64,000 nucleotides of DNA from an uncultured Eubacterium sp. (GTDB lineage: Bacteria > Bacillota > Clostridia > Lachnospirales > Lachnospiraceae), in the NCBI GenBank assembly GCA_910589665.1, contig CAJUTR010000002.1, positions 150,232 through 214,231 of the forward strand. The letters run 5' to 3'. The notes beneath the pieces are model-generated. The model saw only the letters and a list, made by a program, of their open reading frames with translations. It searched no databases and had not been told where the DNA came from. Numbering within the stretch: position 1 is the stretch's first letter; every line of letters starts with the position of its first letter. The position numbers and the translations under genes are program-made. Below are positions 42,093-50,696 of this stretch, piece after piece.

Positions 42093-42785
42093 ATGAAAAG
42101 AGGCAAGAAATATGTAGAGGCCGCAAAGTTAGTAGACAGAATGACTCAGTATGAGCCGGAAGAGGCTATTGACCTTGTGAAAAAGACAGCAGTTGCAAAA
42201 TTCGATGAAACGATAGAAGCACACATCCGTCTCGGCGTAGACGGGCGTCATGCAGACCAGCAGGTTCGTGGTGCGGTCGTACTTCCTCATGGAACGGGAA
42301 AGACGGTTCGCGTCCTTGTGTTTGCGAAGGGAGATAAAGTGTCGGAGGCAGAAGCAGCAGGAGCTGATTTTGTCGGCGGCGAGGAATTGATCCCGAAGAT
42401 CCAGAACGAGGGATGGTTTGAGTTTGACGTAGTGGTTGCTACTCCTGATATGATGGGTGTTGTTGGTCGGCTCGGACGTGTACTTGGACCAAAAGGCTTG
42501 ATGCCGAACCCGAAAGCAGGAACCGTTACGATGGATGTTACAAAGGCTGTCAATGATATCAAAGCAGGTAAGATCGAGTATCGTTTGGACAAAGCAAACA
42601 TCATTCATGTTCCGGTTGGAAAAGCTTCTTTCTCCGCCGAGCAGCTCAGTGAGAACTTTAATACGATCATGGACGCCATCGTAAAGGCGAAACCGTCAAG
42701 TGCAAAGGGACAGTATATGAAGAGCGTGACGATCGCAAGCACGATGGGACCTGGTATCAAAGTAAGCACAGCAAAAATGATGTAG
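42093..42785 (+). CDS. rplA: 50S ribosomal protein L1
   Basis: This 230-residue L1 is full length and begins MKRGKKYVEAAKLVD. The signature VGRLGRVLGPKGLMPNPKAGTV is present, with the GTGK loop near residue 68. L1 forms the mobile stalk near the E-site and usually represses its own operon. AGGAGGTTTAA precedes the start. Confidence 0.98.
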   Translation: MKRGKKYVEAAKLVDRMTQYEPEEAIDLVKKTAVAKFDETIEAHIRLGVDGRHADQQVRGAVVLPHGTGKTVRVLVFAKGDKVSEAEAAGADFVGGEELIPKIQNEGWFEFDVVVATPDMMGVVGRLGRVLGPKGLMPNPKAGTVTMDVTKAVNDIKAGKIEYRLDKANIIHVPVGKASFSAEQLSENFNTIMDAIVKAKPSSAKGQYMKSVTIASTMGPGIKVSTAKMM

Positions 42786-42801
42786 TTTTTCCGATTTTGG
42801 C

Positions 42802-42831
42802 TTGACAGGAAATAGATAGTTGTGTTATTAT
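42802..42831 (+). promoter_or_regulatory. Promoter of rplJ-rplL
   Basis: A perfect TTGACA (42802-42807) is followed after 18 nt by TATTAT (42826-42831), giving transcription of the L10 leader. Confidence 0.8.
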
Positions 42832-42837
42832 ATCGTT

Positions 42838-42990
42838 TGTTAATAACTGCCGTAGACAGTAAGTACAGAAAAACCGTAGGTTTTTCCGTGTAAGAGCGTA
42901 AGCCGCTTACCGAGGAGTAAAAGGATGGAATGATTCTGCCCTCTCGTTGTCTATGCAATGAGAGGGTTTCTTTTTCTTCGGGCAGAAGAA
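42838..42990 (+). promoter_or_regulatory. L10 leader RNA with attenuator
   Basis: The leader contains the conserved stretch AGTACAGAAAAACCGTAGG and GTAAGCCGCTTACCGAGGAG, then a terminator CCCTCTCGTTG/CAATGAGAGGG (42939-42949 with 42956-42966) followed by TTTCTTTTTC. This is the ribosomal L10 leader, where the L10-L12 complex feeds back on rplJ-rplL. Confidence 0.85.
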
Positions 42991-43012
42991 TCTATAAAGG
43001 AGGAAATAACCA

Positions 43013-43555
43013 ATGGCAAAAGTCGAGTTAAAGCAGCCAATTGTGGAAGAGATCAAAGGTTACGCAGCCGATGCGAAAGCGGCAGTACTTGTTGATTATC
43101 GAGGACTTACCGTTGAGCAGGATACAAAACTGCGTAGAAAGCTGAGAGAAGCTGGTATCGTGTACAAAGTATACAAAAATACGATGCTTGTCCGCGCTTT
43201 TGAAGGAACGGATTTCGAACAGTTGGACAAAGACTTGGAAGGGCCTACTGCGATCGCGTTTTCTTCGGAAGACGAGACAGCTCCGGCAAGAATTCTCAGT
43301 GAATTTGCGAAGGAGGCAGAAGACCTTCAGTTTAAGAGCGCTGTTGTAGGCGGAACGTATTACGATGAAGCTGGCATTCAGACGCTTGCGAAGATCCCAT
43401 CGAGGGATGTTCTCATTTCTAAATTGCTTGGAAGCATGCAGTCTCCTGTTACGAACCTTGCCCGCGTTCTGAATCAGATCGCAGAGAAAGGCGGAGCAGC
43501 GGATGGAGCGGCAGAACCGGCTGCAGAGGCAGCTGAGGAGCAGGCAGCAGAATAA
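43013..43555 (+). CDS. rplJ: 50S ribosomal protein L10
   Basis: This 180-residue L10 begins KVELKQPIVEEIKGYAADAKAAVLVDYRGLTV and has the KVYKNTMLVRAFEGT segment, then an alanine/glutamate-rich C-terminal helix that carries L7/L12 dimers. The first part binds 23S rRNA. AAAGGAGGAAATAACC precedes the start. Confidence 0.98.
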   Translation: MAKVELKQPIVEEIKGYAADAKAAVLVDYRGLTVEQDTKLRRKLREAGIVYKVYKNTMLVRAFEGTDFEQLDKDLEGPTAIAFSSEDETAPARILSEFAKEAEDLQFKSAVVGGTYYDEAGIQTLAKIPSRDVLISKLLGSMQSPVTNLARVLNQIAEKGGAADGAAEPAAEAAEEQAAE

Positions 43556-43624
43556 GGAACTTTCGTTGCGGTTCCGAAAGAAGTTTAGATTTAAAAATTA
43601 AAATAATAAATGGAGGATTTTCAA

Positions 43625-43996
43625 ATGACTACTCAGGAATTTATCGATGCCATCAAAGCGATGAGCGTGTTGGAATTAAATGATTTAGTAAAAGCATGTG
43701 AAGAAGAGTTCGGTGTTTCTGCGGCAGCAGGCGTTGTCGTTGCAGCAGCAGGCGGAGACGGTGCAGCAGCAGGCGGAGACGAGAAGGACGAGTTTGACGT
43801 AGAGCTGACAGAGGTTGGTCCGAACAAGGTTAAAGTGATCAAAGTTGTTCGTGAAGTAACAGGTCTTGGACTGAAGGAAGCAAAAGAAGTCGTAGACGGA
43901 GCTCCGAAGATCGTGAAGGAAGCTGCATCAAAGGAAGAGGCAGAAGACATCAAGACAAAACTCGAGGGCGAAGGCGCAAAGGTTACATTGAAATAA
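43625..43996 (+). CDS. rplL: 50S ribosomal protein L7/L12
   Basis: This 123-residue L12 has the N-terminal dimerisation segment (EFIDAIKAMSVLELNDLVKA), a Gly/Ala hinge with duplicated AAAGGD units, and the factor-binding C-terminal domain (KIKVIKVVREVTGLGLKEAKEVVDG-like). I start it at MTTQEF because the upstream ATG overlaps the GGAGG ribosome site. A terminator follows directly, and rpoB/rpoC are not downstream. Confidence 0.97.
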   Translation: MTTQEFIDAIKAMSVLELNDLVKACEEEFGVSAAAGVVVAAAGGDGAAAGGDEKDEFDVELTEVGPNKVKVIKVVREVTGLGLKEAKEVVDGAPKIVKEAASKEEAEDIKTKLEGEGAKVTLK

Positions 43997-44018
43997 TCCG
44001 CATGTGGATAGATCAGAC

Positions 44019-44066
44019 AAAAAGACCCGTTGGCAAAACTTGTGGCTGGGTCTTTTTGTTTTTTTC
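44019..44066 (+). terminator. Terminator after rplL
   Basis: AAAAAGACCC (44019-44028) pairs with GGGTCTTTTT (44048-44057), followed by GTTTTTTTC. Confidence 0.9.
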
Positions 44067-44095
44067 TTGAAATACAGGCAGAAATCATATATAAT
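44067..44095 (+). promoter_or_regulatory. Promoter of purA
   Basis: TTGAAA (44067-44072) and TATAAT (44090-44095) are 17 nt apart. The leader that follows has two hairpins: TGTGTCT/AGACACA (44103-44122), and GGAAAAT-CCG/CGGATTTTCC (44153-44175), the second next to an upstream AAGGAGG copy. Confidence 0.8.
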
Positions 44096-44199
44096 AAATC
44101 TGTGTGTCTGTCGTGAGACACATCGGCAATCGAAAACTACGATATTTAAGGAGGAAAATTCCGCTCGGATTTTCCTTTGGAAAACAAGGAGGAATGGCT

Positions 44200-45474
44200 A
44201 TGGTTACAGCAATTGTAGGCGCCAATTGGGGAGACGAAGGAAAAGGGAAGATTACGGATATGCTGAGCGAGGAGTCCGACATCGTTGTACGTTTCCAGGG
44301 GGGAAGCAATGCCGGGCATACCATTGTCAATGATTATGGCAAGTTTGTGTTACATATTCTGCCGTCCGGGGTATTTAGTGATCATACGACGAGCATCATC
44401 GGAAACGGTGTTGCATTAAATGTTCCGGATCTGTTTCGGGAGATGAATGAGATAGTCGAGCGGGGAGTGCCGCAGCCTAACATACTCGTGTCAGACCGCG
44501 CGCAGATCGTGATGCCATACCATATCCTGTTTGATCAGTATGAGGAGGAGCGGCTCGCAGGAAAGTCATTTGGCTCTACGAAATCGGGAATTGCGCCATT
44601 TTATTCCGATAAGTACGCGAAGATCGGTGTTCAGGTTTCGGAGTTGTTTGACGAAGAGGCGCTGCGCGAAAAGCTGGAAAATATATGTGTGCAGAAAAAT
44701 GTTCTGCTGGAGCATTTGTATCATAAACCGATCCTAGACGTAGAAGAGATCATGAATACGCTGAAGGAATACCGGGGGATGGTGGAGCCTTACGTGTGCG
44801 ACGTTTCCCACTATCTTGATCAGGCGCGTAGAGAGGGGAAACGGATCCTGTTGGAAGGGCAGCTCGGTTCGCTGAAAGACCCAGACCACGGTATTTACCC
44901 GATGGTAACCTCATCTTCGACGCTCGCGGCTTACGGTGCGGTAGGAGCGGGGATTCCGCCGTATGAGATCAAGCGTATCGTGACAGTGGTGAAGGCGTAT
45001 TCAAGTGCGGTAGGAGCCGGTGAGTTTGTCAGTGAAATATTTGGAGAAGAAGCAGATGAATTGAGAAAACGCGGCGGGGACGGCGGAGAATTTGGAGCGA
45101 CGACTGGACGGCCGAGGCGCATGGGCTGGTTTGATGCGGTGGCGAGTCGGTATGGCTGCCGGATCCAGGGGGCGACCGAAGTTGTTTTGACCGTGCTTGA
45201 TGTCCTCGGGTATCTGGATGAGATTCCGATCTGCGTCGGCTATGAAATAGACGGGAAAGTGACGAAAGAATTCCCAACCACGGTCGGACTGAAAAAAGCG
45301 AAACCGGTTTATGAGGTTCTGCCTGGGTGGAAGGAAGAGATCCGCGGCATTACCGAATATGAAAAGCTTCCGGAAAACTGCCGCCGGTACATCGAATATA
45401 TCGAAAAAGAACTGGGCGTGCCGGTTAAAATGGTTTCAAACGGGCCGGGAAGAAGTGAGATCATCCGCCGTTGA
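44200..45474 (+). CDS. purA: Adenylosuccinate synthetase
   Basis: The enzyme joins IMP and aspartate using GTP, the first step from IMP to AMP. The 424-residue protein has the N-terminal loop GANWGDEGKGKITD, the catalytic His in GGSNAGHTI, and the aspartate-binding TTGRPRRMGWFD segment. The start at MVTAIVG lies 7 nt after AAGGAGG; the ATG two codons earlier is too close to it. Standing alone with its own promoter is common for purA. Confidence 0.97.
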   Translation: MVTAIVGANWGDEGKGKITDMLSEESDIVVRFQGGSNAGHTIVNDYGKFVLHILPSGVFSDHTTSIIGNGVALNVPDLFREMNEIVERGVPQPNILVSDRAQIVMPYHILFDQYEEERLAGKSFGSTKSGIAPFYSDKYAKIGVQVSELFDEEALREKLENICVQKNVLLEHLYHKPILDVEEIMNTLKEYRGMVEPYVCDVSHYLDQARREGKRILLEGQLGSLKDPDHGIYPMVTSSSTLAAYGAVGAGIPPYEIKRIVTVVKAYSSAVGAGEFVSEIFGEEADELRKRGGDGGEFGATTGRPRRMGWFDAVASRYGCRIQGATEVVLTVLDVLGYLDEIPICVGYEIDGKVTKEFPTTVGLKKAKPVYEVLPGWKEEIRGITEYEKLPENCRRYIEYIEKELGVPVKMVSNGPGRSEIIRR

Positions 45475-45521
45475 GCGTGGCGAGCTCCGTAGAGATTCTA
45501 TCAAAGTTTGATAAAGAAAAA

Positions 45522-45557
45522 GAGAGGGCGATTTCTTTACCGCTCTCTCCTTTTTTT
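45522..45557. terminator. Bidirectional terminator between purA and metF
   Basis: AGAGAGGGCG (45521-45530) pairs with CGCTCTCTC (45541-45549), with a T7 run after it; its last bases overlap the metF stop codon. Confidence 0.8.
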
Positions 45558-46407
45558 AATCAAAAATATATTTTGCTATATCCACTTTGTTCATACTATA
45601 TAAATGGATTCCGTCCACGCCGTGTGCCAGCAGGTCTTCCATCTGTTGTTTCGTATAATCCAGACCGGCTTTTTTCAGATCTGCCGGAGAGTCCTTATAT
45701 TTGTCGATAGCATGCCGCAGATTTTCAGGAATCGCGCAGCCAGAAAGTTCTATGATATTTTTTATCTGCCCTGCGGTTGTGATCGGCATAAGTCCTGGCA
45801 GGACAGGAATGTCGATGCCGGCACTTCTCGCTTTGTCTAAAAAGCGGAAAAAAGCTTCATTGTCATAGAAAAGCTGTGTGATCAGGAAATCTACGCCTTT
45901 ATCTACTTTGATCTTCAAATGAGCGACATCTTCATCCAGACAAGCGGCTTCCTGATGGATTTCCGGATAACAGGCACCTGCCACGCTGAAAGGGCAGCAG
46001 TTTTTTATGTCGGCGATCAGGTCGGAAGCATGTTCGTAATACCGGGAGGCAAACTGCTCATCGCTCATTCCTCTCGGCTGGTCGCCGCGCAGTCCCAGTA
46101 TGTTTCTTATGCCGTTCCGATAAAGATTGGTCAGGAAATTCGTCAAAAAGAGTTTGTCAGGGATAGCGGCGCACGTAAGATGCGTGAGTGCCTCGATCCC
46201 GCACTGGTTCTGTATGTACGAAGCGATAGCAAACGTATTTTCCGAAGTTGTCCCGCCTGCGCCATACGTGACGCTGATAAAGTGCGGATGGAGTTCTTTG
46301 AACTTGTCCAGCGCATCGTAAATCGAAGTAATGTCGGTATCCTGTTTTGGTGGAAAGACCTCTAATGAGTATACAGGCCGGTTTTTATGGAAATAGTCTT
46401 TGATCAT
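45556..46407 (-). CDS. metF: Methylenetetrahydrofolate reductase
   Basis: This 283-residue FAD-dependent TIM barrel reduces methylene-THF to methyl-THF for methionine synthesis. It begins YSLEVFPPKQDTDI, with the catalytic Glu in the SLEVFPP strand, and has the folate/flavin segments NILGLRGDQP and DFLITQLFYDNEAFFRFLDKA. GAGGACCGT precedes the ATG. A 10-bp perfect hairpin stands just upstream of this site. Confidence 0.95.
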   Translation of the reverse strand: MIKDYFHKNRPVYSLEVFPPKQDTDITSIYDALDKFKELHPHFISVTYGAGGTTSENTFAIASYIQNQCGIEALTHLTCAAIPDKLFLTNFLTNLYRNGIRNILGLRGDQPRGMSDEQFASRYYEHASDLIADIKNCCPFSVAGACYPEIHQEAACLDEDVAHLKIKVDKGVDFLITQLFYDNEAFFRFLDKARSAGIDIPVLPGLMPITTAGQIKNIIELSGCAIPENLRHAIDKYKDSPADLKKAGLDYTKQQMEDLLAHGVDGIHLYSMNKVDIAKYIFD

Positions 46408-46423
46408 ACGGTCCTCATTTCTG

Positions 46424-46455
46424 TCAATTGCGCGGATGGGACAGAGCGCAATTGA
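46424..46455 (-). repeat. Perfect hairpin before metF
   Basis: TCAATTGCGC (46424-46433) and GCGCAATTGA (46446-46455) form a perfect 10-bp stem with a 12-nt loop, directly before the metF ribosome site. The downstream CAGAAATGAGG resembles CAGAAACGAGG after the hairpin before tyrS. Confidence 0.6.
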
Positions 46456-46463
46456 AATTTGTT

Positions 46464-46505
46464 ATAAAAAAACCTTATAAACGGCAAAACTGCTGTCTAT
46501 AAGGT
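46464..46505 (-). terminator. Terminator after tRNA-Trp
   Basis: On the minus strand ACCTTATA pairs with TATAAGGT (46505-46498 with 46479-46472), followed by TTTTTTTATAA. Confidence 0.8.
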
Positions 46506-46513
46506 GGTTATGA

Positions 46514-46584
46514 CAGGGGCACTAGGAATCGAACCCAGCTCTGGAGTTTTGGAGACTCTTATTCTACCGATGAACTATGCCCCT
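46514..46584 (-). tRNA. tRNA-Trp (anticodon CCA)
   Basis: The 71-nt gene folds as a cloverleaf. The acceptor AGGGGCA/TGCCCCT is perfect. The anticodon loop CTCCAAA presents CCA at positions 34-36. The T-arm is CTGGG-TTCGATT-CCTAG. The discriminator is G, as expected for bacterial tRNA-Trp. The terminal CCA is not encoded. Confidence 0.95.
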
Positions 46585-46656
46585 AAATCACTTACTTTCC
46601 CATTATACGATAAAAAAGAGTAAAAGTCAAGTTTTTTTTGAACATATAGGAATCCT

Positions 46657-47598
46657 TTATAAGTATCCCATACTATGCAAAAGATAAATCCACATCGTTA
46701 GGCTGACCGAAGAGAGAAGTGTGGTGAGAACGATGATACTGCTTGTCAGAACATCATCGTTTTTTGTATTCTTTGCCATGATGTAACAGGACACGGTTGA
46801 AGGTGAGCCGAGCATGATCAGGATGCCGACGAGTTCCTGGTTCCGGTAGCCAAGAGTTATGGCAAGTGGAAGGAACAGTGCGCAGAGGGCAAACAGTTTG
46901 ATGAATGCCGCGCATAGTGTGGGCTTTATTTTTTTGATCGCCTTTCGGCCCTCAAATCCGGCGCCAATTGAGAGAAGGGCGAGCGGAGAGGCGGTTCCGG
47001 CCAGATAGGAAATACCTTTGTTTATCGGCGCCGGAAACTGGATGTCCCAAAAAGCGAAAGGAAGAGCGGCCAGTATCCCGATGAGAATGGGGTTTTTCAA
47101 AATATTACGAAATGTTGTCTTTAAATCTGGCCTTGTCGAACCATTATCTCCTTTGATCGTGAGAATGATAACGGCGAAGATATTAAACAAGGGAACGGCG
47201 CCAATGATCATCAGGGGCGCCATACCAGCGCCGTCATACATGTTGTCAATAAAGGCCAGTCCGAGCAGCGCGGCACTGCTGCGATAGGAAGCCTGGATGA
47301 AAGCTCCTTTTTGGTTTTCCTTTTTCATAAAAAGTTCTGTCAGCCCCCAGATCGCCAGGATGGATAATAGGGTCGATAAAAAACAGAATAAAACGTATCC
47401 ACCGTCAAACCGACTTCCGATTTCGTTCTCTGTGAGATCTTTAAATACAAGAGCGGGCAGTGCGACGTAAAAGACATATCTGTCGGCGGCAGCCGTGAAC
47501 TCTGTTCCGATGACCCTGCATTTGTACAGGACTTTGCCCAAAATAATAAGAAGAAAAATGGGAAGGGTCGCATTGATGCTGTATATAAAGTTTGACAT
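46657..47598 (-). CDS. AEC family transporter (auxin efflux carrier type)
   Basis: This 313-residue membrane protein has about ten hydrophobic helices in two halves. Family features are the opening SINATLPIFLLIILGKVLYK, the central charged loop, PINKGISYLAGTASPLALLSIGAGF, and the late ELVGILIMLGSPSTVSCYIMAKN. Members export or import organic acids such as malate. The substrate here is not identifiable. The gene is preceded by a TGTCATG start with a GAAAGGA stretch. Confidence 0.88.
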   Translation of the reverse strand: MSNFIYSINATLPIFLLIILGKVLYKCRVIGTEFTAAADRYVFYVALPALVFKDLTENEIGSRFDGGYVLFCFLSTLLSILAIWGLTELFMKKENQKGAFIQASYRSSAALLGLAFIDNMYDGAGMAPLMIIGAVPLFNIFAVIILTIKGDNGSTRPDLKTTFRNILKNPILIGILAALPFAFWDIQFPAPINKGISYLAGTASPLALLSIGAGFEGRKAIKKIKPTLCAAFIKLFALCALFLPLAITLGYRNQELVGILIMLGSPSTVSCYIMAKNTKNDDVLTSSIIVLTTLLSSVSLTMWIYLLHSMGYL

Positions 47599-47735
47599 GA
47601 CAGTATCCTTTCTCTTTTTGATGATCGGCCAGATGTGTAAATTATACTTTCAATTCCATTATATAAATATCTCAGCGGTTCAGCAAGGAAAAAAAGAGGA
47701 AAAGCCAGCTTTTTTCTTGTTTTCTAAGTTATAGA

Positions 47736-47764
47736 TTGCCATTTTCGGGGAAAAGTGCTACAAT
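47736..47764 (+). promoter_or_regulatory. Promoter of the hybrid kinase gene
   Basis: TTGCCA (47736-47741) and TACAAT (47759-47764) are 17 nt apart, 32 nt before the TTG start. The TACAATATCTA downstream portion recurs before the GGDEF/EAL gene. Confidence 0.7.
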
Positions 47765-47795
47765 ATCTATATAAATGGGAGATGGAGGATGACTT

Positions 47796-50018
47796 TTGAG
47801 GAATGAAATAGATAGCAATATAATAATGGAATATTTGCTGGCTTCGTTGGAACATCCCCAATTAAAGGATGCCGATGTCGACCGTGAATGTGAGGGGCAC
47901 ATAGATTTGCAGGAGCAGTCTTTTGAGGAATTGTGCCGAAAGAGAATGGCATTTTTGTTCCGGGATTTTGCAAATGCAATGCCCGGCGGTTTTTTTATCT
48001 ATCATGCCGACGAAAACGAAGAGATCGTGTATGCCAATGAAGCTGTCATACGTATTTTCGGCTGCGATACGAGGGAAGAGTTCCGAGAATTGACAGGCAA
48101 CTCTTTTCGGGGGATCGTGCATCCCGATGAACTGGAAAAAGTGGAAAGAAGTATTGCCAAACAGATCGAGGAAAGCCAGTACGATTTGGATTATGTGGAG
48201 TACCAGATCATCCGTAAAGATGGACAGATGCGCTGGGTGGAAGACTATGGGCATTTTATCCACAATGATGAGATCGGAGATTTTTTCTATGTGTTCATCG
48301 GAGACGCGACAGAGAAACGAAAGCAAAGGCAGGAGAGTGAACGGCTGCTCCAGGAACAAATGCAGGGTTACTATGATGAACTAGAAGTGATCAATCAGGA
48401 GCATCTGCGGCGCTATGAGATGATCGAAGGACTTAGTATTGATTATGAATCGATTTTTTATGTCAATCTGGTCGCGAACCGGATCAAAGCATACCGCGTT
48501 AGTGAAAGGTTTCAAAAACAGTTTCCCAAAGAGCGGCCGGTTTGTGATTTTATTGGTTTTGATAAAGATTATATAGAGAACTGGGTGCTTCCTGAAGACA
48601 GGGATATTGTCACGGGCGTAACGGACCCAGACAACATACGGAACGTGCTTCGTGATCATAAAACATACCATGTGAATTACCGCGTTTTCCGGGAAGGAAG
48701 AACAGGATATATTCAGCTTCGTATGGTAAATATTGGGAAAGAAGGTCAGGTTTCGCAGGTGATCTTAGGGTATCGTAATGTCGATGAGGAGATCATTCAG
48801 GAAATCAAACAGAAAAAGATGCTGGCATCTGCGCTGGAAGAAGCAAATGCGGCGAACCAGGCGAAGAATTTGTTTTTATCAAACATGTCTCATGATATCC
48901 GGACGCCGATGAATGCGATCATCGGGTTTACTTCGCTGATCCGGAAACATCTCGGTGACGGGGAAAAGATTTCAGACTATTTGGACCGGATTTCTGACGC
49001 TAGTGACCAGTTGATGCAGTTACTCAACGATGTGCTCGAAATATCGAAGATCGAGTCTGGAAATGTAAATATAAAAGAAGAAGAGTGCGACCTGATCCAA
49101 ATTGTCCAAAATATTCATGCGGCAGTCCTTTCCAAAACAAAGTCAAAGCATATTGATTTTACTTTGGATGTATCCGGAGTATGGCACCGGGTCGCTATGG
49201 CGGATCGACAGAAATTGATTACGATCCTGTTCTCGTTGGTTGACAATGCCGTGAAATACAGTGGTAAAGAGGCGGAGATCGCGTTGACGGTCCATGAGCG
49301 GAAAGAACTGCACGATCATCAGGCTGTTTACCAATTTATCGTGGAAGATAAAGGTATCGGCATCAGCGATGAATTTTTAGGACAGATTTTTACGCCATTT
49401 GAAAGGGAAAAGAACACGACGTTGAGCGGCGTACACGGAACGGGGCTCGGACTTCCGATCGCGAAAAACCTTGTGGATATGATGGGAGGAACGATTGAAG
49501 TTGTGTCTGAGGTTGGAAAGGGCAGCACGTTTACCGTTACGTTCATTTTCCATGTGCCAGACAAACAGATGAGGTCCGATCATGAGAACTGGGAGGAAGT
49601 GGAGAATACGCATGATATGAAGGGCCGACGGATCCTGATCGTAGACGATAATGAGATCAATATGGAGATTGAAGTAGAGGTGTTAAAAGAAGGGGGATTT
49701 CTGATCGACACGGCTACGGATGGCAGTATCGCGGTGGAAAAGGTGAAAAATTCTACCCCTGGGTATTATGACCTGATCCTGATGGATATACAGATGCCGG
49801 TGATGGACGGATATCTCGCGACAAAGACCATTCGGAAACTGGAAGATCCGTCACTTTCGAATATCCCGATCATTGCGGTATCTGCGAATACCTTTGAAGA
49901 AGACCGAAAAAAGTCGAGGGAGAGCGGAATGAATGCACATTTGCCGAAACCTCTTGATGTTGCGGATCTGTTCCATATGATCCGGAAGTATCTGAATGAA
50001 TATAAACAGGCAAAATAG
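47796..50018 (+). CDS. Hybrid sensor histidine kinase/response regulator with PAS domain
   Basis: This 740-residue protein appears soluble, with no clear membrane helix. A PAS domain spans about 60-175 (GGFFIYHADENEEIVYANEAV), a less clear PAS-like region follows at about 210-330, then the HisKA helix with H366 in LFLSNMSHDIRTPMNAIIGF, an ATP domain with GTGLGLPIAKNLVDMMGG, and a receiver (about 610-735) with D664 in LILMDIQMPVMDG. Translation starts at TTG with GGAGG 7 nt upstream. The output partner is not in view. It could feed a phosphorelay or act by binding alone. Confidence 0.92.
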   Translation: MRNEIDSNIIMEYLLASLEHPQLKDADVDRECEGHIDLQEQSFEELCRKRMAFLFRDFANAMPGGFFIYHADENEEIVYANEAVIRIFGCDTREEFRELTGNSFRGIVHPDELEKVERSIAKQIEESQYDLDYVEYQIIRKDGQMRWVEDYGHFIHNDEIGDFFYVFIGDATEKRKQRQESERLLQEQMQGYYDELEVINQEHLRRYEMIEGLSIDYESIFYVNLVANRIKAYRVSERFQKQFPKERPVCDFIGFDKDYIENWVLPEDRDIVTGVTDPDNIRNVLRDHKTYHVNYRVFREGRTGYIQLRMVNIGKEGQVSQVILGYRNVDEEIIQEIKQKKMLASALEEANAANQAKNLFLSNMSHDIRTPMNAIIGFTSLIRKHLGDGEKISDYLDRISDASDQLMQLLNDVLEISKIESGNVNIKEEECDLIQIVQNIHAAVLSKTKSKHIDFTLDVSGVWHRVAMADRQKLITILFSLVDNAVKYSGKEAEIALTVHERKELHDHQAVYQFIVEDKGIGISDEFLGQIFTPFEREKNTTLSGVHGTGLGLPIAKNLVDMMGGTIEVVSEVGKGSTFTVTFIFHVPDKQMRSDHENWEEVENTHDMKGRRILIVDDNEINMEIEVEVLKEGGFLIDTATDGSIAVEKVKNSTPGYYDLILMDIQMPVMDGYLATKTIRKLEDPSLSNIPIIAVSANTFEEDRKKSRESGMNAHLPKPLDVADLFHMIRKYLNEYKQAK

Positions 50019-50023
50019 TACTG

Positions 50024-50078
50024 GAGTTTTGTTTCGTTGAACCGTAGGGAGCACGGGATCAACGGGACAAAACTCTGT
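50024..50078 (+). terminator. Terminator after the hybrid kinase
   Basis: GAGTTTTGT (50024-50032) and ACAAAACTC (50067-50075) pair, with TCGTTGA/TCAACG inside, followed by TGTCTATTTTG. Confidence 0.75.
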
Positions 50079-50099
50079 CTATTTTGTCTGAATAGTCAT

Positions 50100-50513
50100 T
50101 TAATCGTCAAATAATACTTCTTTTTCTGTCTTTTCGGTTTTGACTATGATATACGGATAACTTGATTTTTCTTTTACGACTTCGTCTTTTCCAGGGCCGA
50201 GAAGTTCTGTTTCCAGACATAGTTTATCTCCGGTTTCATATAGTCCGTGGATGGTGATGCTAAAACCGCCGGTCGGCTGCTCGCCGTATCCAAGTGCGAT
50301 GTAAAGGTATTCTCCATCCATATAGGTCATTTGAAACGGGTTGATTTTCTTTTCTTCCAATTCCTTTAAAAAGTCTTCCGGACAGTCCCGGACAGCCACC
50401 ACTGTATAGTCCAGATCTTTTCCCCGCTCAGCAGATCCGGTTTCTTTTTGGCAGCCGGTGGTGAGGATCAATAGAAATAAAAGGAACAAAACGGCAATCT
50501 CTTTTTTGCGCAT
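50100..50513 (-). CDS. Lipoprotein with PrcB C-terminal-like domain
   Basis: This 137-residue lipoprotein has a hydrophobic leader and lipobox LTTGC near residue 20. The rest resembles the PrcB C-terminal domain, with the telling YLYIALGYGEQPTGGFSITIHGLYE block and a final YPYIIVKTEKT strand. Such domains occur in surface proteins and some protease partners. I start it at MRKKEI because the upstream codons carry the GGGAGG ribosome site region. It should sit on the outer face of the membrane. Confidence 0.82.
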   Translation of the reverse strand: MRKKEIAVLFLLFLLILTTGCQKETGSAERGKDLDYTVVAVRDCPEDFLKELEEKKINPFQMTYMDGEYLYIALGYGEQPTGGFSITIHGLYETGDKLCLETELLGPGKDEVVKEKSSYPYIIVKTEKTEKEVLFDD

Positions 50514-50635
50514 GGTTTTTCCTCCCTGTTGATATAAAGGTTTTTTACATTTTATGAGATACATGTTTGAATATGCCGGTTTGATTTGCTTTTGCAGAGG
50601 TTCACTTCTGTAGGAAGATTACTTGGATAAAGACC

Positions 50636-50664
50636 TTGTAAATAAAGTACTTTTATGGTACAAT
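50636..50664 (+). promoter_or_regulatory. Promoter of the GGDEF/EAL gene
   Basis: TTGTAA (50636-50641) and TACAAT (50659-50664) are 17 nt apart, 32 nt before the GTG start. Confidence 0.7.
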
Positions 50665-50696
50665 ATCTACACTAGGGAAATATAGGAGGCGATAGT

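Noticed and set aside
44096..44199. Purine riboswitch before purA
   Set aside because: The leader has hairpins, but I could not find the conserved three-way junction sequences of the purine class.
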